64,000 nucleotides of DNA from Erpobdella octoculata (taxonomy: Eukaryota; Annelida; Clitellata; Hirudinida; Erpobdellidae): positions 41,050,134-41,114,133 of the forward strand of contig OZ022238.1 of NCBI GenBank assembly GCA_963978895.1, read 5' to 3'. Shown here one piece after another: positions 1 through 10,286 of the stretch (its first letter is position 1; every line of letters starts with the position of its first letter). Made by a program: the position numbers and the translations under genes. The notes under the pieces were generated by a model. That model was not told the origin of the DNA. It worked only from the letters and a program-made list of their open reading frames with translations, and ran no database searches.

Positions 1-869
1 AGAATTGAAAAACGTATTCGGTGTTTCAGAACAGGCACCTTTCACCAATGCTTTTTGACGCATTTCTTTGTCACCTGTCAGCAGGACAAGTTACATTGTA
101 TCGGTCTTATTGTTTTTGAGAACTTCGCAGCATTTCACGATCACGTCATCATTACTACTTGAACCCCGACCGGATTTGTCGTCATCATTAGTTTGTTCGG
201 AAGACGATGAAAATATACCTTTAGCAGTACAAAATGAAATAAGAGGATATTTCGATACAGGTTCACTTTTCAAAAAAGCACAAGCACGAGCTGCTTTTAG
301 TTTCAAGTTTTCAATTTTTTCAGACGTTTCTCCAGGTTTAAGTTTTCGGCCATTGCAAGCTAAATTAGTTAGTTCATGAGTCACCATAGTTGGTACCACA
401 AATTTGAATATTCCCTTTTTCATTATTTCGACAAACTCTGCCAAATAATCTAGCAGAGCATTTGTGTCGAGAACAACCGTTAAAACGTATTTCTGTTGTG
501 TATTTTGAATCATGTTGTATGCGTAAACTGTTTTTAAGTTCACTGGTATAGGCGAGTCTATTGTTTTTCTGACGTTTATTGGGTTTTGAGAAGTTCGGTT
601 GCAAATCTGTACTGCCTCAACATTTTTGCTTTCATTTTCTGCGTTCTTTTTAATGATGTGTTTTTTTTCCATGTCTGTCAATAACATTTTACACCTGTCT
701 GGTCAAGAACATACTCTCACTTTTTGCAAGCAGATTTTAAATGATTTTCTTCGAAACAATGATTTTCAGCTAAATTGAGCTCTGTTTTACGTTGAAAAAA
801 GCCAGTGTACAAATATTCAGCAGGTCTGTGGATAACTACGGGTTGAACGTACACGATACAAGATGCCAT
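1..869 (-). pseudogene. Unit 1 PIN gene, broken, 3' end outside window
   Basis: The start codon is at 867-869. The last residues of the gene lie beyond the left window edge. A net shift near 678-682, where two bases of the usual sequence are missing, separates the N-terminal part from the PIN frame. A TAT-to-TAA change at about 91-93 stops translation just before the fourth acidic motif (LLTGD). The same nonsense change occurs in units 25 and 26, so these copies share ancestry or exchanged sequence. Promoter elements upstream (higher coordinates, to ~1100) look intact. Confidence 0.85.
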
Positions 870-1346
870 GACAAGCTAAAAAGTGTTAACAGAAAACAGT
901 GTATAGAAAGATACAGAGCACTTTCTTAGTCCAAATCGCTGAGGAGTGTATACGCCTCTGAGTCAAAATATCAAATGACAAAAACGAAAAAGTTACTCCT
1001 ATTTATACCCATACGACAATGGCTTCGCGAAAAGATGATTGGCTATACGGCATTAGATCCTATTTGATTGGATCTAGCAACTCAGTCCTTGCTACGATTG
1101 GTTGTTAAATTCTTTTATATAAACACTTTTATTTGTATGGTTGTTTAAATATATAATTACAATTGGTTGTTTATTTATTGTGTTGTATATGAGTTTGTTG
1201 TTACCTTGCATTGTTCATCTATTATTTTCCTGCTTTTTCTCTTTTTTTCTCCCGCGCGCTCTTTCGCGCCCGGTTGTCTTCCGTTCCCGCTTAGTTTTCA
1301 TCACTTGTGTACGTTCGACTTCTTTATTTTCACTTTGAATTGACAA

Positions 1347-1632
1347 TTGTCTAAGTTCGGTTGCTAATCTGTACTGCCTCAACATTTTTGCTTTCATTTT
1401 CTGCGTTCTTTTTAATGATGTGTTTTTTTCCATGTCTGTCATAGTAACATTTTACACCTGTCTGGTCAATAACATACTCTGACTTTTTGGAAGCAGATTT
1501 TAAATGATTTTCTTCGAAACAATGAGTTTCAGCTAAATTGGGCTCTGTTTTACGTTGAAAAAAGCCAGTGTAAAAATATTCAGCAGGTCTGTGGATAAGT
1601 ACGGTTTGAACGTACACGATACAAGATGCTAT
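1347..1632 (-). pseudogene. Unit 2 PIN gene, 5' fragment only
   Basis: Only the region for residues 1 to ~91 remains. The start codon is destroyed (ATG to ATA at 1630-1632). The rest of the gene is removed by a deletion whose junction is the six bases AAGTTC at 1353-1358, a string present at both original breakpoints (downstream of the polyadenylation signal and inside the coding region). The polyadenylation signal (TTTATT on the plus strand near 1322) survives, so a truncated RNA could still be made from the intact upstream promoter. Confidence 0.85.
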
Positions 1633-2182
1633 GACAAGCTAAAAAGTGTTAACAGAAAACAGTGTATAGAAAGATACAGAGCACTTTCTTAGTCCAAATC
1701 GCTGAGGAGTGTATACGCCTCTGAGTCAAAATATCAAATGACAAAAACGAAAAAGTTACTCCTATTTATACCCATACGACAATGGCTTCGCGAAAAGATG
1801 ATTGGCTATACGGCATTAGATCCTATTTGATTGGATCTAGCAACTCAGTCCTTGCTACGATTGGTTGTTAAATTCTTTTATATAAACACTTTTATTTGTA
1901 TGGTCGTTTAAATATATAATTACAATTATTTATTTATTTATTGTGTTGTATATGAGTTTGTTGATACCTTGCATTGTTCATCTATTATTTTCCTGCTTTT
2001 TCTCTTTTTTTCTCCCGCGCGCTCTTTCGCGCCCGGTTGTCTTCCGTTCCCGCTTAGTTTTCATCACTTGTGTACGTTCGACTTCTTTATTTTCACTTTG
2101 AATTGACAATTGTCTAAGTTCAGAAATCGCAGGTGTTCACAAAAAAATTTCTAATAGCATTAGCTATTTCTATTTCTTATTT

Positions 2183-2972
2183 TTATACATTTAACGCTTT
2201 TAGAGAATTGAAAAACGTATTCGGTGTTTCAAAACAGACACCTTTCACCAATGCTTTTTGACGCATTTCTTTGTCACCTGTCAGCAGGACAAGATACATT
2301 GTATCGGTCTTATTGTTTTTGAGAACTTCGCAGCATTTCACGATCACGTCATTATTACAACTTGAACCCAGACCGTATTTGTCGTCATCATTAGTTTGTT
2401 CGGAAAACGATGAAAATATACCTTTAGCAGTACAAAATGAAATAAGAGGATAATTCGATACAGGTTCACTTTTCAAAAAAGAACAAGCACGAGCTGCTTT
2501 TAGTTTCAAGTTTTCAATTTTTTCAGACGTTTCTCCAGGTTTAAGTTTTTGGCCATTGCAAGCTAAATTAGTTAGTTCATGAGTCACCATAGTTGGTACC
2601 ATAAATTTGAATATTCCCTTTTTCATTATTTCGACAAACTCTGCCAAATAATCTAGCAGAGCATTTGTGTCGAGAACAACCGTTAAAGCGTATTTCTGTT
2701 GTGTATTTTGAATCAAGTTGTATGCGTAAACTGTTTTTAAGTTCACTGGTATAGGCGAGTCTAATGTTTTTCTGACGTTTATTGGGTTTTGAGAAGTTCG
2801 GTTGCAAATCTGTACTGCCTCAACATTTTTGCTTTCATTTTCTGCGTTCTTTTTAATGATGTTTTTTTTTTGCTAAATTGAGCTCTGTTTTACGTTGAAA
2901 AAAGCCAGTGTAAAAATATTCAGCAGGTCTGTGGATAAGTACGGGTTGAACGTACACGATACAAGATGCCAT
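2183..2972 (-). pseudogene. Unit 3 PIN gene, internal deletion with frameshift
   Basis: An internal deletion of about 100 bp, joined at a T-run near 2862-2873, removes the segment encoding roughly residues 35-69. The T-run length puts the two halves in different frames. Unit 4 carries the same deletion in frame. The PIN part (2183-2746) is otherwise open and keeps all acidic motif residues. An initiator downstream of the lesion (start at 2746) would give a 187-residue protein that is essentially the bare PIN domain. Confidence 0.8.
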
Positions 2973-3413
2973 GACAAGCTAAAAAGTGTTAACAGAAAAC
3001 AGTGTATAGAAAGATACAGAGCACTTTCTTAGTCCAAATCGCTGAGGAGTGTATACGCCTCTGAGTCAAAATATGAAATGACAAAAACCAAAAAGTTACT
3101 CCTATTTATACCCATACGACAACGGCTTCGCGAGAAGATGATTGGCTATACGGCATTAGGTCCTATTTGATTGGATCTAGGAACTCAGTCCTTGCTACGA
3201 TTGGTTGTTAAATTCTTTTATATAAACACTTTTATTTGTATGGTTGTTTAAATATATAATTACAATTATTTATTTGTTTTTTGTGTTGTATATGGGTTTG
3301 TTGTTAACTTGCATTGTTCATCTATTATTTTCCTGCTTCTTCTCTCTTTTTCTCCCGCGCGCTCTTTCGCGCCCGGTTGTCTTCCGTTCCCGCTTAGTTT
3401 TCATCACTTGTGT

Positions 3414-3687
3414 ACGTTCGACTTCTTTATTTTCACTTTGAATTGACAATTGTCTAAGTTCAGAAATCACAGGTGTTCACAAAAAAAGTTCTAATAGCAA
3501 TAGCTATTTCTATTTCTTCTTTTTATACATTTAACGCTTTTAGAGAATGTACGTTCGACTTTTTTATTTTCACTTTGAATTGACAATTGTCTAAGTTCAG
3601 AAATCACAGGTGTTCACAAAAAAAGTTATAATAGCATTAGCTATTTCTATTTCTTATTTTTATACATTTAACGCTTTTAGAGAATTA
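3414..3687. repeat. Local 137-bp tandem duplication in the spacer
   Basis: The stretch starting ACGTTCGACT at 3414 recurs at 3551 with a few base differences. It covers the polyadenylation signal, the conserved spacer and the beginning of the gene's 3' coding end. The left copy ends inside the reading frame of the gene's last codons, so unit 4 has two candidate polyadenylation signals in series. Confidence 0.85.
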
Positions 3688-4448
3688 AAAAACGTATTCG
3701 GTGTTTCAGAACAGACACCTTTCACCAATGCTTTTTGACGCATTTTTTTGTCACCTGTCAGCAGGACAAGATACATTGTATCGGTCTTATTGTTTTTGAG
3801 AACTTCGCAGCATTTCACGATCATGTCATCATTACAACTTGAACCCCGACCGGATTTGTCGTCATCATTAGTTTGTTCGGAAAACGATGAAAATATACCT
3901 TTAGCAGTACAAAATGAAATAAGAGGATATTTCGATACAGGTTCACTTTTCAAAAAAGCACAAGCACGAGCTGCTTTTAGTTTCAAGTTTTCAATTTTTT
4001 CAGACGTTTCTCCAGGTTTAAGTTTTCGGCCATTGCAAGCTAAATTAGTTAGTTCATGAGTCACCATAGTTGGTACCACAAATTTGAATATTCCCTTTTT
4101 CATTATTTCGACAAACTCTGCCAAATAATCTAGCAGAGCACTTGTGTCGAGAACAACCGTTAAAGCGTATTTCTGTTGTGTATTTTGAATCAAGTTGTAT
4201 GCGTAAACTGTTTTTAAGTTCACTGGTATAGGCGAGTCTAATGTTTTTCTGACGTTTATTGGGTTTTGAGAAGTTCGGTTGCAAATCTGTACTGCCTCAA
4301 CATTTTTGCTTTCATTTTCTGCGTTCTTTTTAATTATGTTTTTTTTTGCTAAATTGAGCTCTGTTTTACGTTGAAAAAAGCCAGTGTAAAAATATTCAGC
4401 AGGTCTGTGGATAAGTACGGGTTGAACGTACACGATACAAGATGCCAT
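3660..4448 (-). CDS. Unit 4: short PIN-domain protein (262 aa, in-frame deletion)
   Basis: The open frame runs from the standard start at 4448 to the standard stop. It lacks 34 residues compared with the 296-residue form (about residues 35-69, a segment with Cys and His residues). The PIN part keeps the first Asp but has DTS in place of DTN (N137S), plus V243M and E269K. The deletion breakpoint is shared with unit 3, where it is out of frame. This is either a viable shorter isoform or a copy whose frame survived by chance. Confidence 0.6.
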   Translation of the reverse strand: MASCIVYVQPVLIHRPAEYFYTGFFQRKTELNLAKKNIIKKNAENESKNVEAVQICNRTSQNPINVRKTLDSPIPVNLKTVYAYNLIQNTQQKYALTVVLDTSALLDYLAEFVEIMKKGIFKFVVPTMVTHELTNLACNGRKLKPGETSEKIENLKLKAARACAFLKSEPVSKYPLISFCTAKGIFSSFSEQTNDDDKSGRGSSCNDDMIVKCCEVLKNNKTDTMYLVLLTGDKKMRQKALVKGVCSETPNTFFNSLKALNV

Positions 4449-4722
4449 GACAAGCTAAAAAGTGTTAACAGAAAACAGTGTATAGAAAGATACAGAGCAC
4501 TTTCTTAGTCCAAATCGCTGAGGAGTGTATACGCCTCTGAGTCAAAATATCAAATGACAAAAACCAAAAAGTTACTCCTATTTATACCCATACGACAATG
4601 GCTTCGCGAGAAGATGATTGGCTATACGGCATTAGGTCCTATTTGATTGGATCTAGCAACTCAGTCCTTGCTACGATTGGTTGTTAAATTCTTTTATATA
4701 AACACTTTTATTTGTATGGTTG

Positions 4723-5957
4723 TCTATATATATAAAAATGAATGTTCGTTTATATGTATATATGTATATATGTATGTTAATGTCCTTTATGCATTGCTAC
4801 ACCATTCATCCGATCGTAATGAAATTTTCACACAACCTTGAGAGTCAATGGAAATCAAAAATAAAAAAAAAATGTTTGAAATCCGTCACAAAATGAGCGG
4901 AGCGGAGCGGGTGAGCGAGCGGGAACTATATATATATGTATGTGCGTATGTATGTGTGTATGTATGTATGTATGTGTATGTGCATGTATGTGTGTCTGTG
5001 CGTGTGTTTATGTATGTACTAGCGGAGATACCAGGCGTTGCCCAGGTTTTTTGAGGTTTTTCTAATGTTTGTCTCTTTCTCTCCCGTTTCCTTTCCCACC
5101 TGCTTTCCCACTCCTGTTAGCTTTCCCATTTTCGGTCGTTTTCCCACTGCCGGTCGCTTTTCCGCTCCCGGTCGCTTTCCCGCTCCCGGTCGCTTTCCCG
5201 CTCCCGGTCGTTTTCCCGTCCCGGTCGCTGCCCCGTTCCCGCTCACGTTTGCTCTCCCATTCCCGCTCACGCTTGCTTTTCTGTTCCCGCTCGCTGTCCG
5301 TTCCGGGTCGCTTTCCCGTTTCTATAATAGACAAACTAACCCACAAACATTCATATATATATATATAGTCTTAGCAAATCTATTTTGCGTTTTATAGGCT
5401 AACAGAAGTTATGAAAGAATGTAAAAGAGAAAATGAGCGGGAACGGGAACGGAAGAGCAACCGTGACCGGGAATGGGAGAGCAAGCATGACCGGGAACGG
5501 GAGAGCAAGCGTGAGCGGGAACGGGAAAGCGACCGGGAACGGGAAAGCGACCGGGAACGGGAAAGCGACCGGGAACGGGAAAGCGACCGAGAACGGGAAA
5601 GCGACCGGGAACGGGAAAGCGACCGGGTACGGGAAAGCGACCGGGAACGGGAAAGCGACCGGGAACGCGGAAAGCGACCGGGAACGCGGAAAGCGACCGG
5701 GAACGCGGAAAGCGACCGGGAACGCGGAAAGCGACTGGAATCGGGAGAGCAAGCTTGGAAGGAAACGCGAGCAAGAGAGAAAATCGATAACAGAACTTCT
5801 GAGCGGGAAAGCGACCGGGAGCTGGAAAACGACCGAGAGCGGAAAAGCGACCGGGAACGCTACGAAAACGGCAAAGTGGAGAAGGGAACGGGAGCGAGAG
5901 AGACAAACATTAGAAAAACCTCTAAAAACCCCGGGCAACGCCGGGTAACCCCGCTAG
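4723..5957 (+). mobile_element. Composite non-autonomous Helitron-like element, copy 1
   Basis: The element begins TCTATATATATAAAAATG and ends with a hairpin (CCCGG...CCGGG), eight bases, then CTAG. Removing it restores the spacer exactly (GGTTG then TTTAAATATA) with no target duplication, as expected for Helitrons, although the 5' flanking base is G rather than A. An internal CTAG at 5019 opens a module that ends at 5957 with a second, inverted CTAG terminus. The module holds two opposed arms of an 18-bp minisatellite (5140-5225 and 5425-5745). No Rep/helicase coding sequence is present. Open frames here are the minisatellite read in several frames and are not genes. Confidence 0.85.
5514..5740. 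repeat. 18-bp minisatellite inside the Helitron (GGGAACGGGAAAGCGACC)
   Basis: Tandem copies of an 18-bp unit, followed by a 19-bp variant with an extra C (GGGAACGCGGAAAGCGACC). Because 18 is a multiple of three, the repeat reads as an Arg-Glu-Ser-Asp repeat on one strand and an Arg-Ser or Phe-Pro repeat on the other. The same minisatellite occurs in all other composite Helitron copies in this window. Confidence 0.9.
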
Positions 5958-6170
5958 TTTAAATATATAATTACAATTATTTATTTGTTTATTGTGTTGT
6001 ATATGAGTTTGTTGTTAACTTGCATTGTTCATCTATTATTTTCCTGCTTCTTCTCTCTTTTTCTCCCGCGCGCTCTTTCGCGCCCGGTTGTCTTCCGTTC
6101 CCGCTTAGTTTTCATCACTTGTGTACGTTCGTTTTCTTTATTTTCACTTTGAATTGACAATTGTCTAAGT

Positions 6171-6854
6171 TCAGAAATCGCAGGTGTTCACAAAAAAAGT
6201 TCTAATAGCATTACAAAATGAAATAAGAGGATATTTCGATACAGGTTCACTTTTCAAAAAAGCACAAGCACGAGCTGCTTTTAGTTTCAAGTTTTCAATT
6301 TTTTCAGACGTTTCTCCAGGTTTAAGTTTTCGGCCATTGCAATCTAAATTAGTTAGTTCATGAGTCACTATAGTTGGTACCACAAATTTGAATATTCCTT
6401 TTTTCATTATTTCGACAAACTCTGTCAAATAATCTAGCAGAGCATTTGTGTCGAGAACAACCGTTAAAGCGTATTTCTGTTGTGTATTTTGAATCAAGTT
6501 GTATGCGTAAACTGTTTTTAAGTTCACTGGTATAGGCGAGTCTAATGTTTTTCTGACGTTTATTGGGTTTTGAGAAGTTCGGTTGCAAATCTGTACTGCC
6601 TCAACATTTTTGTTTTCATTTTCTGCGTTCTTTTTAACGATGTGTTTTTTTCCATGTCTGTCATAGTAACATTTTACACCTGTCTGGTCAATAACATACT
6701 CTAACTTTTTGCAAGCAGATTTTAAATGATTTTCTTCGAAACAATGAGTTTCAGCTAAATTGAGCTCTGTTTTAAGTTGAAAAAAGCCAGTGTAAAAATA
6801 TTCAGCAGGTCTGTGGATAAGTACGGGTTGAACGTACACGATACAAGATGCCAT
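6171..6854 (-). pseudogene. Unit 5 PIN gene, C-terminal truncation
   Basis: The frame starts normally at 6854 but fuses near position 6213 to the downstream spacer, ending after 227 residues with an unrelated tail. The lost part encodes residues ~216-296, including the NDD and TGD acidic motifs, so the PIN active site cannot form. Residues M162I and A171D are shared with unit 7, linking these two copies. Confidence 0.85.
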
Positions 6855-7307
6855 GACAAGCTAAAAAGTGTTAACAAAAAACAGTGTATAGAAAGATACA
6901 GAGCACTTTCTTAGTCCAAATCGCTGGGGAGTGTATACGCCTCTGAGTCAAAATATCAAATGACAAAAACGAAAAAGTTACTCCTATTTATACCCTTACG
7001 ACAACGGCTTCGCTAGAAGATGATTGGCTATACGGCATTAGGTCCTATTTGATTGGATCTAGCAACTCAGTCCTTGCATCGATTGGTTGTTAAATTCTTT
7101 TATATAAATACTTTTATTTGTATGGTTGTTTAAATATATAATTACAAGTATTTATTTATTTATTGTGTTGTATATGAGTTTGTTGTTAACTTGCATTGTT
7201 CATCTATTATTTTCCTGCTTCTTCTCTCTTTTTCTCCCGCGCGCTCTTTCGCGACCGGTTGTCTTCCGTTCCCGCTTAGTTTTCATCACTTGTGTACGTT
7301 CGACTTC

Positions 7308-7313
7308 TTTATT
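7308..7313 (-). terminator. Polyadenylation signal AATAAA for unit 6 (archetype)
   Basis: AATAAA reads on the minus strand 92-97 bases after the stop codon at 7405. It lies in a conserved stretch (GAAAATAAAGAAG) and recurs at the same offset in most units (for example 8749-8754 for unit 7). It is the first canonical signal after the stop. I see no strongly G/T-rich downstream element. Confidence 0.6.
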
Positions 7314-7404
7314 TTCACTTTGAATTGACAATTGTCTAAGTTCAGAAATCGCAGGTGTTCACAAAAAAAGTTCTAATAGCATAAGCTATTTCTATTTCTT
7401 ATTT

Positions 7405-8295
7405 TTATACATTTAACGCTTTTAGAGAATTGAAAAACGTATTCGGTGTTTCAGAACAGACACCTTTCACCAATGCTTTTTGACGCATTTCTTTGTCACC
7501 TGTCAGGAGGACAAGATACATTGTATCGGTCTTATTGTTTTTGAGAACTTCGCAGCATTTCACGATCACGTCATCATTAAAACTTGAACCCCGACCGGAT
7601 TTGTCGTCATCATTAGTTTGTTCGGAAAACGATGAAAATATACCTTTAGCAGTACAAAATGAAATAAGAGGATATTTCGATACAGGTTCACTTTTCAAAA
7701 AAGCACAAGCACGAGCTGCTTTTAGTTTCAAGTTTTCAATTCTTTCAGACGTTTCTCCAGGTTTAAGTTTTCGGCCATTGCAAGCTAAATTAGTTAGTTC
7801 ATGAGTCACCATAGTTGGTACCACAAATTTGAATATTCCCTTTTTCATTATTTCGATAAACTCTGCCAAATAATCTAGCAGAGCATTTGTGTCGAGAACA
7901 ACCGTTAAAGCGTATTTCTGTTGTGTATTTTGAATCAAGTTGTATGCGTAAACTGTTTTTAAGTTCACTGATATAGGCGAGTCTAATGTTTTTCTGACGT
8001 TTATTGGGTTTTGAGAAGTTCGTTTGCAAATCTGTACTGCCTCAACATTTTTGCTTTCATTTTCTGCGTTCTTTTTATTGATGTGTTTTTTTCCATGTCT
8101 GTCATAGTAACATTTTACACCTGTCTGGTCAATAATATACTCTGACTTTTTGCAAGCAGATTTTAAATGATTTTCTTCGAAACAATGAGTTTCGGCTAAA
8201 TTGAGCTCTGTTTTACGTTGAAAAAAGCCAGTGTAAAAATATTCAGCAGGTCTGTGGATAAGTACGGGTTGAACGTACACGATACAAGATGCCAT
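7405..8295 (-). CDS. Unit 6: PIN-domain RNase-like protein, intact (296 aa)
   Basis: This is the first full-length copy and serves as the reference. Residues 1-127 match nothing I recognise; they contain YFYTGFFQRK near 19-28 and CYYDRHGKKH near 62-71. Residues ~128-292 form a PIN domain: [12 protein letters not shown] (D135), VVPTMVTHEL (E166), NDDVIVKCC (D241, D242) and LLTGDKEMR (D267). Motif order, spacing and the C-terminal TPNTFFNSL resemble the SMG6/EST1A PIN domain, a metal-dependent endoribonuclease of nonsense-mediated decay, but no other SMG6 domain is present. No signal peptide or membrane segment is evident. The start was chosen because it lies about 100 bases downstream of the predicted transcription start and is kept across copies. 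Private changes include P109S, V147I and C239F. RNA cleavage is inferred, not shown. Confidence 0.75.
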   Translation of the reverse strand: MASCIVYVQPVLIHRPAEYFYTGFFQRKTELNLAETHCFEENHLKSACKKSEYIIDQTGVKCYYDRHGKKHINKKNAENESKNVEAVQICKRTSQNPINVRKTLDSPISVNLKTVYAYNLIQNTQQKYALTVVLDTNALLDYLAEFIEIMKKGIFKFVVPTMVTHELTNLACNGRKLKPGETSERIENLKLKAARACAFLKSEPVSKYPLISFCTAKGIFSSFSEQTNDDDKSGRGSSFNDDVIVKCCEVLKNNKTDTMYLVLLTGDKEMRQKALVKGVCSETPNTFFNSLKALNV

Positions 8296-8845
8296 GACAA
8301 GCTAAAAAGTGTTAACAGAAAACAGTGTATAGAAAGATACAGAGCACTTTCTTAGTCCAAATCGCTGAGGAGTGTATACGCCTCTGAGTCAAAATATCAA
8401 ATGACAAAAACGAAAAAGTTACTCCTATTTATACCCTTACGACAATGGCTTCGCGAGAAAATGATTGGCTATACGGCATTAGGTCCTATTTGATTGGATC
8501 TAGCAACTCATTCCTTGCTACGATTGGTTGTTAAATTCTTTTATATAAACACTTTTATTTGTATGGTTGTTTAAATATATAATTACAATTATTTATTTAT
8601 TTATTGTGTTGTATATGAGTTTGTTGTTAACTTGCATTGTTCATCTATTATTTTCCTGCTTCTTCTCTCTTTTTCTCCCGCGCGCTCTTTCGCGCCCGGT
8701 TGTCTTCCGTTCCCGCTTAGTTTTCATCACTTGTGTACGTTCGACTTCTTTATTTTCACTTTGAAATGACAATTGTCTAAGTTCAGAAATCACAGGTGTT
8801 CACAAAAAAAGTTCTAATAGCATTAACTATTTCTATTTCTTATTT
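8296..8845. other. Archetype intergenic spacer between units
   Basis: The ~550-bp spacer holds, in plus-strand order, the 5' leader of unit 6 (8296 to ~8400), its TATA and CCAAT promoter (8424-8527), an A+T-rich stretch, a pyrimidine tract, a CpG-rich short hairpin (GCGCG, loop CTCTTT, CGCGC at 8680-8695) and the AATAAA signal of unit 7. A plus-strand open frame of 65 codons recurs in every spacer (8567-8764 here) but has no support as a gene. The other spacers in the window hold the same elements unless noted. Confidence 0.8.
8424..8527 (-). promoter_or_regulatory. Archetype promoter: TATA box plus three CCAAT boxes
   Basis: On the minus strand a TATAAATA box lies at 8426-8433, 131 bases before the ATG of unit 6. 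Further upstream are CCAAT boxes at 8464-8468, 8493-8497 and 8523-8527, spaced 29 and 30 bp apart (about three helical turns). The expected start is near 8400. The layout recurs at the same offsets in nearly all units, for example TATA at 11308-11315 for unit 8. Multiple regularly spaced CCAAT boxes above a TATA box are typical of NF-Y-bound, cell-cycle or histone-type promoters; binding here is inferred. Confidence 0.7.
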
Positions 8846-9736
8846 TTATACATTTAACGCTTTTAGAGAATTGAAAAACGTATTCGGTGTTTCAGAACAG
8901 ACACCTTTCACCAATGCTTTTTGACACATTTCTTTGTCACCTGTCAGCAGGACAAGATACATTGTATCGGTCTTATTGTTTTTGAGAACTTCGCAGCATT
9001 TTACGATCACGTCATCATTACAACTTGAACCCCGACCGGATTTGTCGTCATCATTAGTTTGTTCGGAAAACGATGAAAATATACCTTTAGCAGTACAAAA
9101 TGAAATAAGAGGATATTTCTATACAGGTTCACTTTTCAAAAAAGCACAAGCACGAGCTGCTTTTAGTTTCAAGTTTTCAATTTTTTCAGACGTTTCTCCA
9201 GGTTTAAGTTTTCGGCCATTGCAATCTAAATTAGTTAGTTCATGAGTCACTATAGTTGGTACCACAAATTTGAATATTCCTTTTTTCATTATTTCGACAA
9301 ACTCTGCCAAATAATCTAGCAGAGCATTTGTGTCGAGAACAACCGTTAAAGCGTATTTCTGTTGTGTATTTTGAATCAAGTTGTATGCGTAAACTGTTTT
9401 TAAGTTCACTGGTATAGGCGAGTCTAATGTTTTTCTGACGTTTATTGGGTTTTGAGAAGTTCGGTTGCAAATCTGTACAGCCTCAACATTTTTGCTTTCA
9501 TTTTCTGCGTTCTTTTTAATGATGTGTTTTTTTCCATGTCTGTCATAGTAACATTTCACACCTGTCTGGTCAATAACATACTCTGACTTTTTGCAAGCAG
9601 ATTTTAAATGATTTTCTTCGAAACAATGAGTTTCAGCTAAATTGAGCTCTGTTTTACGTTGAAAAAAGCCAGTGTAAAAATATTCAGCAGGTCTGTGGAT
9701 AAGTACGGGTTGAACGTACACGATACATGATGCCAT
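8846..9736 (-). pseudogene. Unit 7 PIN gene, single nonsense change
   Basis: The copy is full length and in frame except for a TCG-to-TAG change at 9119-9121 (residue 206). The product would stop at 205 residues and lose the NDD and TGD motifs. M162I and A171D are shared with unit 5. Everything else, including promoter and polyadenylation signal, looks intact, so the break is recent. Confidence 0.85.
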
Positions 9737-10286
9737 GACAAGCTAAAAAGTGTTAACAGAAAACAGTGTATAGAAAGATACAGAGCACTTTCTTAGTCCA
9801 AATCGCTGAGGAATGTATACGCCTCTGAGTCAAAATATCAAATGACAAAAACGAAAAAGTTACTCCTATTTATACCCATACGACAATGGCTTCGCGAGAA
9901 AATGATTGGCTATACGGCATTAGGTCCTATTTGATTGGATCTAGCAACTCAGTCCTTGCTACGATTGGTTGTTAAATTCTTTTATATAAACACTTTTATT
10001 TGTATGGTTGTTTAAATATATAATTACAATTATTTATTTATTTATTGTGTTGTATATGAGTTTGTTGTTAACTTGCATTGTTCATCTATTATTTTCCTGC
10101 TTCTTCTCTCTTTTTCTCCCGCGCGCTCTTTCGCGCCCGGTTGTCTTCCTTTCCCGCTTAGTTTTCATCACTTGTGTACGTTCGACTTCTTTATTTTCAC
10201 TTTGAATTGACAATTGTCTAAGTTCAGAAATCGCAGGTGTTCACAAAAAAAGTTCTAATAGCATAAGCTATTTCTATTTCTTATTT

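Noticed and set aside
4900..5020. A CRISPR-like or regulatory array in the TGTATGTATG region
   Set aside because: It is a simple TGTA/TGTG microsatellite within the Helitron 5' segment, without spacers.
5411..5962. Long Arg/Glu/Ser/Asp-repeat and Phe/Pro-repeat frames in the Helitrons
   Set aside because: They arise from an 18-bp minisatellite open in several frames on both strands, not from protein-coding constraint.
7493..7804. A 103-codon plus-strand frame opposite each PIN gene
   Set aside because: It is the complementary strand of the PIN coding region and follows its mutations exactly; composition is that of an antisense shadow.
7405..8295. A bacterial VapC-type toxin, given the PIN fold
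   Set aside because: Length, motif wording, eukaryotic promoter and polyadenylation signals, and absence of an antitoxin partner all argue against it; the SMG6-like motif order fits better.
8424..8527. A histone gene cluster, suggested by the CCAAT/TATA layout
   Set aside because: No histone coding sequence and no canonical histone 3' stem-loop occur in the units; only the promoter style is similar.
8567..8764. A hydrophobic 65-codon plus-strand frame repeated in every spacer
   Set aside because: It recurs only because the spacer recurs; variants include frame-altering changes, its start sits in a (TTTA)n stretch, and it overlaps the polyadenylation region of the opposite gene. No family resemblance.
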